64,000 bases of DNA, taken from Streptomyces caeruleatus (GTDB taxonomy: Bacteria > Actinomycetota > Actinomycetes > Streptomycetales > Streptomycetaceae). The position numbers and the translations under genes are program-made. The notes beneath the pieces are model-generated. The model was not told the DNA's origin. It saw nothing but the letters and a program-made list of their open reading frames with translations, and did no database searches. Positions 58,639 to 64,000 of the stretch are shown piece by piece. The stretch lies in assembly GCF_001514235.1 (NCBI RefSeq), contig NZ_KQ948929.1, positions 423,566 through 487,565 on the forward strand, given 5' to 3'. How positions within the stretch are numbered: position 1 is the first letter of the stretch; the number at the start of each line of letters is the position of its first letter.

Positions 58639-59528
58639 TGGGGCTCTCCGGCCGGGGCGGGGACGATGTGGGCGCCCTGCTGCTGGAGAGCGTAGGCGAG
58701 GGCGTCCGCGAGGCTGGCGCGGGTGAGCACCGAGCTGAGGTCGATGCCGAGGTGGACGATGGTCTGCGCGATGGCCGGCCGGATCCCGGAGACTATGCAC
58801 TCCGCCCCCATCAGCCGCGCCGCCGCCACGGTCTTCATCAGATGCTGCGCGACCAGGGAGTCGACCGTCGGCACTCCGGTGATGTCCAGGATGGCGATGC
58901 GGGCGTGCTGCTCGACGACGGCGTCCAGGAGGGTCTCCATCACCACCTGGCTGCGGGCGCTGTCGAGGGTGCCGATCAGCGGTACGGCGACGATGCCTTC
59001 CCACAGCTTGATGACGGGGGTGGCGATCTCGAGCATTTCGAGGCGCTGGCGGTTGATGAGTTCCTGCCCGGCGCTCATCGCCGTCTCCATCATGACCAGG
59101 CGCAGGGTGCCCATCAGCACGGCCAGTGCCGTCGTGCACTTGCGCACGTGCTCGGCGGGCGCCGCGGAGAGCTCGTCGAGCAGCAGGTCGTTGACGGGCG
59201 GGCGCAGCGCGTCCATCTCGGCCGAGATCTGCGCGAGGGTCGCGCCGCTGCGGGCCCGGGAATGCGCCGTACGCGCCAACTGCTCGCGTACGACGGCGAA
59301 CCCGTCCGCCTCCGCGTCCTCCAGGCGTCCCGCGGCGGCCACCGCGGCCAGGGCCTCCACCACGGCCCGGCCGGCCTCCACCGCCTCTTCCCTGGAGACG
59401 GTGAACACGGTGCGGAACAGCGCCGCGTCGGCCCAGCGCTGCGCGATCTGCTCCCGGCGCCCTCGCAGGAAGGTCCCGACCTCCTCCGTCGGATTGGTCT
59501 GCTCTTCTGCCGTTTGCTGCTCCGGCAC
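58635..59528 (-). CDS. rsbR: RsbR stressosome sensor
   Basis: 297 residues. The N-terminal part (about 1-155) is a helical, globin-like RsbR_N sensory domain (VGTFLRGRREQIAQRWADAA). The C-terminal STAS domain (about 175-290) has PLIGTLDSARSQVVMETLL and ILDITGVPTVDSLVAQHLMK with the Thr residues that RsbT phosphorylates. First of five overlapping genes rsbR-S-T-TX-PP2C. GTG start at 59528; AGGAGGGAAG lies ahead. Confidence 0.92.
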   Translation of the reverse strand: MPEQQTAEEQTNPTEEVGTFLRGRREQIAQRWADAALFRTVFTVSREEAVEAGRAVVEALAAVAAAGRLEDAEADGFAVVREQLARTAHSRARSGATLAQISAEMDALRPPVNDLLLDELSAAPAEHVRKCTTALAVLMGTLRLVMMETAMSAGQELINRQRLEMLEIATPVIKLWEGIVAVPLIGTLDSARSQVVMETLLDAVVEQHARIAILDITGVPTVDSLVAQHLMKTVAAARLMGAECIVSGIRPAIAQTIVHLGIDLSSVLTRASLADALAYALQQQGAHIVPAPAGEPQ

Positions 59529-59599
59529 GTACTTCCCTCCTCATACGGTGTGCGCCGCCCCGAGGGTACGGGGAGCGCCGGACGGTTCGGTCAGGGCGT

Positions 59600-60805
59600 C
59601 TACCGCGGCCCGAACCAGTCGAGACAGACCACGAGCGCGTCGTCGTCGGGCACGGGTGTGCCGCGGTGACCGGCCAGTTCTCTGAGCACGGCGCGGGGTA
59701 CCTCCGCCGCGGGCAGCAGGCTGGTGGAGACGAGGGCGCGGGCCAGCGCGCGCTCCCCGTACTGCTCGCCGCCGGGCGCCGCGACCGCGTACACCCCGTC
59801 GCTGGCGAAGACGAGCCGGTCGCCGGGTTCGAGGTCCAGGTCGAGTTCCTGGGCGACGTAGTCCGTCTCCTCGAACATGCCCAGGGGCAGCTGCTCGTCG
59901 AGTGCGAAGGCGGTGACGGTACGGCCGCGCAGCCGCAGCATCTGCGGGGAGCCGGCGTCGACGACCTGGAGCCGGCCCGTGCGCAGGTCGAGGTCGAGCA
60001 GCAGCACGGACAGGTGGGCGTCGCCCCGGTAGTGGGCGTGGACGGCCTGGTCGGCGAGGGCGGCCTGGTCCGCGATGGACAGGCCGGCCCGCCGTGCGTT
60101 GCGCAGCGCGTTGATGCCCAGGTTGGTCAGGAGGGAGGCCTCGATGCCCTCGCCCATGCCGTTGGTGATGTAGAGCATCAGACGGTCGGCGTTCGCGGAC
60201 CAGTCGAAGTTGTCGCCGAAGATCGCGTAGGCGGGTTCGAGCTGGGCGCCGAGCGCGTACTCGGCGCGGCTGCAGGAGCGGCCCGGCAGGAGTTGCCACT
60301 GCATCTCCGCGGCCAGGGTGAGCCGGTCGGTGCGGCGGGCCCGCAGGTACAGGTCGGTGTCCCGGTCGGCGACGACCACCTCGTGCCCGAGTACCTGGGC
60401 CACGTCGGCCAGTTCGTCCAGGCACTCCTCGGCCCGCTCGGCGGAGGGCATCGTGACGGCCAGGACGCCGAGCCGGTCGCCGCGTACGGTCACCGGCAGG
60501 TGCAGGCGGACCCGGCCGTCGGTCAGCTTCTCGACGAAGGGTTCCTGGGAGCCGAAGGCCCGTCCGGCCGGGCTGCCGTGCGCCGACACCGGTTCGGGCG
60601 GGCCGGCCGCCGGGTCGCCGGGCCGGCCGCTGCCGGTGCCGTGGCCGGCGGGGACGGGCTGGAGGGTGGCGAGGCCGTAGTCGGCCAGGAAGAGCTGGAC
60701 GGTCGTCGCCGCGTACTCGTCGCACAGTACTTCGCGGACCGCGTCCACCAGTTGGTGCGGGGCGGCGGAGCGAAGTGCCCGCTCGGCTGCCACGAATCTG
60801 TTCAC
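59600..60805 (-). CDS. RsbU-like PP2C family protein with altered metal site
   Basis: 401 residues. Residues about 15-155 form a GAF-like sensor with a Pro/Gly-rich insert (GHGTGSGRPGDPAAGPP). The PP2C domain (about 175-395) starts QWQLLPGRSCSRAEY. The expected GGDWYD reads FGDNFDW, and the expected GD(V)xGHG reads ITNGMGEGIEASLL, so the first metal-binding Asp pair is only partly kept. Later motifs VFASDGVYAV and PDDDALVVCLDW are intact. It may be a weak or non-catalytic form, though similar sequences occur in other streptomycetes as I recall. ATG 60805, 71 bp before rsbR on the same strand. Confidence 0.82.
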   Translation of the reverse strand: MNRFVAAERALRSAAPHQLVDAVREVLCDEYAATTVQLFLADYGLATLQPVPAGHGTGSGRPGDPAAGPPEPVSAHGSPAGRAFGSQEPFVEKLTDGRVRLHLPVTVRGDRLGVLAVTMPSAERAEECLDELADVAQVLGHEVVVADRDTDLYLRARRTDRLTLAAEMQWQLLPGRSCSRAEYALGAQLEPAYAIFGDNFDWSANADRLMLYITNGMGEGIEASLLTNLGINALRNARRAGLSIADQAALADQAVHAHYRGDAHLSVLLLDLDLRTGRLQVVDAGSPQMLRLRGRTVTAFALDEQLPLGMFEETDYVAQELDLDLEPGDRLVFASDGVYAVAAPGGEQYGERALARALVSTSLLPAAEVPRAVLRELAGHRGTPVPDDDALVVCLDWFGPR

Positions 60806-60960
60806 GATGTCGGATACGCCAATCTTGTCACGGTGACGGCGCTGGACCCGCGCTGCCGCGGACGCCGCCCATCGGTCCTTCTTGTCCGTATCTAGTGTTC
60901 TGCACGTATTGTCCTGAGCCGCGGGCTGACAGTGCCGGTGAAGCCTGGAAGAGTGGGGGC

Positions 60961-61449
60961 GTGACTTCCTCCTACTCGCATCCGCGGCCGGACGAGGTGG
61001 CGCGTGTGACGTCCGAGGCCGCCGAGTTGCTGGAGGTCCTGTGGGGCCGGGCCTCGACGGCGCCGGTGTCCGCCTCCCAGATCCGGGTGCTCTTCATCCT
61101 GGAGCACAGCGACGGCATCAACCTGCGCATGCTCGCCGAGACCCTCGGCTCCACACCGCCCTCGACCAGCCGGCTCTGCGACCGCCTCCAGGCGGTGGGC
61201 TTCGTCGAGCGGGCGCCCAGCGCCGCCAGCCGCCGGGAACTGCGCCTGCATCTGAGCCGCCGCGGACGGACCTTCCTGGCGGAGCTGCGCGCGCGGCGCG
61301 AAGCCGCGCTCCAGTCCGTGCTGGAGCAGATGCCCGTCACGAAGCGCACCGCTCTGCTGGAGGGACTGGAGGCCTTCTGCGCCGCGGCGTCCGCGGAGAT
61401 CCACGAGGGCGACGAGGCCTCCGACGCGCGAGACGCACGAAGCGCGTGA
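60961..61449 (+). CDS. MarR family transcriptional regulator (second)
   Basis: 162 residues. The recognition region is LRMLAETLGSTPPSTSRLCD and the wing APSAASRRELRLHLSRRGRT; the layout is very like the first MarR protein of this block (54509), so they may be paralogues. Starts at GTG 60961 after GGAAGAGTGGGGG. It is divergent from the altered PP2C gene (155-bp spacer), the likely target. A near-perfect palindrome of MarR type lies 92 bp after its stop, not before a gene. Confidence 0.88.
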   Translation: MTSSYSHPRPDEVARVTSEAAELLEVLWGRASTAPVSASQIRVLFILEHSDGINLRMLAETLGSTPPSTSRLCDRLQAVGFVERAPSAASRRELRLHLSRRGRTFLAELRARREAALQSVLEQMPVTKRTALLEGLEAFCAAASAEIHEGDEASDARDARSA

Positions 61450-61540
61450 AACCCGGCGAAGCGGTCCGTCCTCGTTGCTGACCGGCACGTTCCACACCCC
61501 TCCCGCGCTTGACTAGGTCACTCTGTTGCCTCATGGCCAT

Positions 61541-61558
61541 AGTTGTCAAACGGCAACT
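61541..61558. promoter_or_regulatory. Orphan MarR-type palindrome
   Basis: AGTTGTCAAACGGCAACT has 7-bp arms with one mismatch per pair and a 4-bp centre. A third half-site GTTGCC lies at 61525-61530. It sits between the 3' ends of two convergent genes. Confidence 0.4.
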
Positions 61559-61614
61559 GTCAGGGGCCGCGGGTGCACTCGTGCTCGCTGAACTGCCCTT
61601 CCGGGAAGCGTTCT

Positions 61615-62013
61615 TCACCCCTCCGTCGAGGACGAGGGCCCTGGACCCGGCTGGGAGTCCGCGGTGGCGAGCGCCTCTTCGGCACTCCCCACGATCGGGA
61701 CGGTGATGCTGACACCGGTGAGATCCATGATCCGGCGGACGGCGGGCGTCGGGGAGATGACGTACACCCCTCCCGGAATCTCCCGCACCTCTTGATAGGC
61801 CCGCAGCACGATGTTCATGCCGGACGAGTCCATGAAGGGGACCCCGGCGATGTCGAGCAGGAAGTGCCGGCGGCCGTGGTGGAGCTGGTTGGCGAGGTGG
61901 TGCTGCAACTCGGTGGCCGTATCCATGTCCAGGTCGCCCTCGACCGTCAGCAGCACGGCGTCTTCCCGGGGCACTTCCACCTTGATCGACAGGGGATTCT
62001 GGGCAACGGACAC
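61615..62013 (-). CDS. STAS-domain anti-sigma factor antagonist (RsbV-like)
   Basis: 132 residues. LLTVEGDLDMDTATELQHHL and FLLDIAGVPFMDSSGMNIVL, with the phosphorylated Ser in DSSG, define an RsbV/SpoIIAA protein. When unphosphorylated it would bind the RsbW-like kinase and free the sigma factor. GTG 62013 follows GGGAGG at five bases. Divergent from the kinase gene at 62339, and a SigB-type promoter lies about 107 bp upstream. Confidence 0.9.
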   Translation of the reverse strand: MSVAQNPLSIKVEVPREDAVLLTVEGDLDMDTATELQHHLANQLHHGRRHFLLDIAGVPFMDSSGMNIVLRAYQEVREIPGGVYVISPTPAVRRIMDLTGVSITVPIVGSAEEALATADSQPGPGPSSSTEG

Positions 62014-62338
62014 AAGTACCTCCCACAGGCGTTGACGATCGGGACGGGTGCCCCGACGAACGGAATTGATGCATCGCGTCCTGCGCGAGCGGTGACCGCC
62101 CGTCGATGCGTTCGCCCGCCTACCCCCGAATGTCCGCAGCACACAGGGCTGGTGCGAGCAAGCGGTGTGCGTCACCTTTCTGGCTGTTTTTGCGTGCATC
62201 AGCCCGCTGAACGGTTTGGCGACCGGTCGAGCGGTCACGCGATGGGAGAGAAACATCACGCGATGTGGAGGAGAACGGACCTCGTGGCCCTCGCGCCGGA
62301 GTCCGCCTCCTCGCCTCTGTCAGTCAGGGAGCGAAGGG
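62014..62338. other. Divergent regulatory spacer of the STAS and kinase genes
   Basis: 325 bp without a gene. It holds a SigB-type promoter facing the STAS gene (62120-62144) and a pair of identical 10-mers, TCACGCGATG, at 62235-62244 and 62256-62265, exactly 21 bp (two helix turns) apart. The second is part of the palindrome ACATC-ACGC-GATGT. These look like regulator-binding sites for the rightward kinase gene. Confidence 0.5.
62120..62144 (-). promoter_or_regulatory. SigB-type promoter before the STAS gene
   Basis: On the minus strand GTGTG-N14-GGGTAG, the same architecture and spacing as the promoter at 54427-54451. It would give a leader of about 95-100 nt before the GTG at 62013. Confidence 0.45.
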
Positions 62339-62806
62339 ATGAGTGAGAAGTACCTGACCGGCCCCACCAGCGCCTCGACGGGCACGGGCCGTCCGCACGG
62401 CAGGCCGCGCAGTCCGGCCGAGGCCCGCGGAGCCGTACGCCGGATCCTGTCCGAACAGACGCGCGCCCAGGGCACCACCTGCGCCCCGGACACGCTCTCG
62501 GACGCACTGCTGGTGACGTCGGAACTGACGACCAACGCCATGCTGCACGGCGGCGGCATCACCGACTTCGACGTCGAGGTCGTCGGTCACAACCTGTACC
62601 TGTCCGTCAGCGACCGGGAACGCCGCCACCCGGTCACCCTCAGTCCGACCGACCCCCGCGGCCGCCACCGCTGCGGAGGCCGCGGCTGGCCGATCGTGTG
62701 CCGACTTTCCCGCACGGTACGGATCGCGGACCTGCCGACCGGGGGCAAGCGGGTCACTGCGGTGATTCCTCTGAGGGGGGTGGTGGGGTCTGGAGGAGTC
62801 TGTTGA
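62339..62806 (+). CDS. RsbW-like anti-sigma factor (GHKL kinase)
   Basis: 155 residues. The N box LLVTSELTTNAMLHGGGITD is clear; the G1 region reads LSVSDRERRHPVTLSP and the G2 region RCGGRGWPIVCRLSRTVRI, then GGKRVTAVIPL. The DxGxG motif is weak (SDRERR), as in many streptomycete members. It would bind and inhibit a sigma factor, probably the one 570 bp downstream, and phosphorylate the divergent STAS protein. The ATG at 62339 has GGGAGCGAAGGG ahead. Confidence 0.85.
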   Translation: MSEKYLTGPTSASTGTGRPHGRPRSPAEARGAVRRILSEQTRAQGTTCAPDTLSDALLVTSELTTNAMLHGGGITDFDVEVVGHNLYLSVSDRERRHPVTLSPTDPRGRHRCGGRGWPIVCRLSRTVRIADLPTGGKRVTAVIPLRGVVGSGGVC

Positions 62807-63378
62807 GCCGGCCTGATGGGGGTGGTGGCGTGTGAGGGCAGTGCTGAGGGGCTCGGCTCTCAGGTGGACGGGGGTTGGACGGGCGGGAGTTGTGTGTGCG
62901 ACGGGGGTAGGGCTGGGCGAGGCGGGATGTCGAGGGTCGACGGGCGGGCCAGGCGACTAGGACGGGAAGCGGACGAGGCACGACTCGGCGGAGCCAGGAG
63001 CCAGACAGGCCGGACAGCGGACAGGGCGGCAGGCCGAGAGGCTGGGCCGCGGCCAGCCAGTACACGCGCCGGTCGGTAGACGCAGGGGCCGAACTGCAGG
63101 CGGGGTGGCACGTACGCCGGCCGAGCCCCCCGGGTCCACGGTTCAACGGGACCACGACCCGGGCGGGGCAGCTGAACGAACAGCGCAGTACACGCGCCCG
63201 TGCACGGCACCCAGCCAGCATGGCCCCTTGTCTTCAGCCCCTTGCCTTCAAGTGCCTTCAACTCAACGGAGCGGGGCGGGCCGCCAGGCCACGGGCGCCG
63301 TGTCGGCGGCCGACGTTGCCACGGCCCGGCCCGCCCCGCTTGCAGGGCCCTCCGCCGGAGCGAACCCCTGATGACCCG
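62807..63378. other. 572-bp spacer without a gene
   Basis: I see no convincing gene. Open frames here lack third-position GC bias, domains and ribosome-binding sites. The left 250 bp are strongly purine-rich (G over C) on the plus strand. A 13-nt direct repeat, CAGTACACGCGCC, occurs at 63058-63070 and 63186-63198. Just before the sigma-factor end lies a stretch of repeated CCTTCAA-like units (63240-63262). Confidence 0.6.
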
Positions 63379-64000
63379 TCAGGCGACTCCGGGCTCCAGC
63401 AGTCCGGCGCGCAGTTGCTTGATGATGCGGCTGATGAGGCGTGAGACGTGCATCTGGGAGACGCCGATCCGTTCGGCGATCTGCGCCTGGGTGAGTTCCT
63501 CGACGAAGCGCAGGTGGATGATCCGACGCTCACGTTCGCCGAGTTCGGCGATGAGAGGCGCCAACGAGTGGAAGTCCTCCACGAGTTCCAGGGAGGGATC
63601 CTCCTCACCGAGGAACGCGGCCAGTACGGACTCGCTGTTCTCGGAATCGGAGGTGACGGCCGCGTCCAGGGAGGCGGACTGGTAGCAGTTGGCGGCCTTG
63701 CGGGCCTCGATGACCTCCTCCTCCGACAGCGACATCAGCTCCGAGAGCTCACGGGTGGTCGGCGTACGGCCCAGTCGGGAACCGAGTTCCTCCGTCGCCT
63801 TGGCCAGCTCCGCACGCGCCTCCTGGAGCCGGCGCGGCACATGGACGGCCCAGCTCGTGTCGCGGAAGAAGCGCTTGATCTCGCCGACGATGTACGGCAC
63901 CGCGAAGGTCGTGAACTCGACCTCCCGGGACACCTCGAAGCGGTCGATGGCCTTGATCAGCCCGATGGTCCCGACCTGGACGATGTCCTCGAGCGAGTCC
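63379..64000 (-). CDS. SigB/SigF/SigG-type sigma-70 factor, N-terminus beyond the window
   Basis: At least 206 residues of a group-3 sigma factor. The frame is open to the right edge, entering with DSLEDIVQVGTIGLIKAIDR (region 2.2-2.3), then FTTFAVPYIVGEIKRFFRDT (2.4), VHVPRRLQEARAELAKATEE (3.0) and region 4 LGERERRIIHLRFVEELTQA then QIAERIGVSQMHVSRLISRI. This is the stress/sporulation class controlled by RsbW-like kinases and STAS antagonists, both of which lie next to it. Roughly 60-80 N-terminal residues are missing. It probably reads the GTGTN-N14-GGGTAG promoters in this block. Confidence 0.93.
   Translation of the reverse strand, partial: DSLEDIVQVGTIGLIKAIDRFEVSREVEFTTFAVPYIVGEIKRFFRDTSWAVHVPRRLQEARAELAKATEELGSRLGRTPTTRELSELMSLSEEEVIEARKAANCYQSASLDAAVTSDSENSESVLAAFLGEEDPSLELVEDFHSLAPLIAELGERERRIIHLRFVEELTQAQIAERIGVSQMHVSRLISRIIKQLRAGLLEPGVA

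Noticed and set aside
62816..63371. Several overlapping short open frames
   Set aside because: None has a ribosome-binding site, third-position GC bias or any domain; composition is not like neighbouring genes.
1..64000. CRISPR array, tRNA or rRNA genes
   Set aside because: No regularly spaced direct repeats of CRISPR type and no clover-leaf or rRNA sequence was found by reading; the tandem repeats present have no spacers.

Overview
The window is high-GC actinobacterial chromosome, almost certainly Streptomyces. It has very high GC with strong third-position GC bias, many GTG and a few TTG starts, tightly overlapping operons, and gene sets typical of the genus (cob cluster, PucR-controlled GABA genes, heterotetrameric sarcosine oxidase, several SpoIIE-type phosphatases with a SigB/F-type sigma factor). 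No tRNA, rRNA, CRISPR array or intact insertion sequence was seen. The window cuts cobG at its left edge and the sigma-factor gene at its right edge.

Layout. 1-9.8 kb: corrin-ring synthesis (cobG, cobH, cobIJ, cobK, cbiD, cobM, cobL) with a NiCoT nickel/cobalt permease and a TsaD-like protein; two palindromes matching the Nur (nickel-responsive Fur) box lie before the permease and in the cobL/tsaD divergent gap. 9.9-14.4 kb: a DUF6194 protein, a double-MerR regulator, an NAD-dependent DNA ligase (probably a second LigA), a small secreted Cys-rich protein whose Shine-Dalgarno lies in an inverted repeat, and a 2H phosphoesterase. 14.5-19.2 kb: gabD, gabT and a divergent PucR regulator. 19.2-21.9 kb: a receptor-like Ser/Thr kinase fused to an ABC-type periplasmic binding domain, followed by a kinase-derived pseudogene. 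22-25.1 kb: pntAB transhydrogenase. 25.2-33.1 kb: glyA-soxBDAG-purU, which turns sarcosine into glycine/serine and one-carbon units, with a divergent GntR/FCD regulator and a palindromic operator.

33.1-40.8 kb holds the most unusual locus. A 604-residue protein looks like a catalytically dead IS630-type transposase fused in frame to a full GntR/FCD regulator. It is divergent from a catabolic set of unknown substrate (MFS permease, FAD amine-oxidase-like enzyme, DapA-family lyase/aldolase, aldehyde dehydrogenase) whose intergenic and coding DNA carries several short tandem repeats. 40.9-44.3 kb: molybdate uptake (HTH-TOBE protein, modABC). 44.3-48.2 kb: DUF488 protein, cytochrome P450, secreted M1 peptidase, small conserved protein. 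48.3-50.4 kb: an intact KDG-type sugar kinase beside a graveyard of sugar-catabolic fragments (SMP-30, KDPG aldolase, GntR, SDR, alpha-galactosidase) with a probable miniature repeat element. 50.4-54.4 kb: streptogrisin-like protease with a LacI-type operator upstream, MhuD-like heme-degrading protein, DUF817 membrane protein, SH3-like secreted protein, double-GNAT protein.

54.4-64 kb is a stress-signalling block: MarR, PP2C phosphatase, RsbT-RsbX fusion, RsbT, RsbS, RsbR, a second PP2C with altered metal-site residues, a second MarR, a STAS antagonist divergent from an RsbW-like kinase, and the SigB/F/G-type sigma factor. Two promoters of identical design (GTGTN-N14-GGGTAG) precede the first MarR gene and the STAS gene, suggesting that the sigma factor feeds back on the block.
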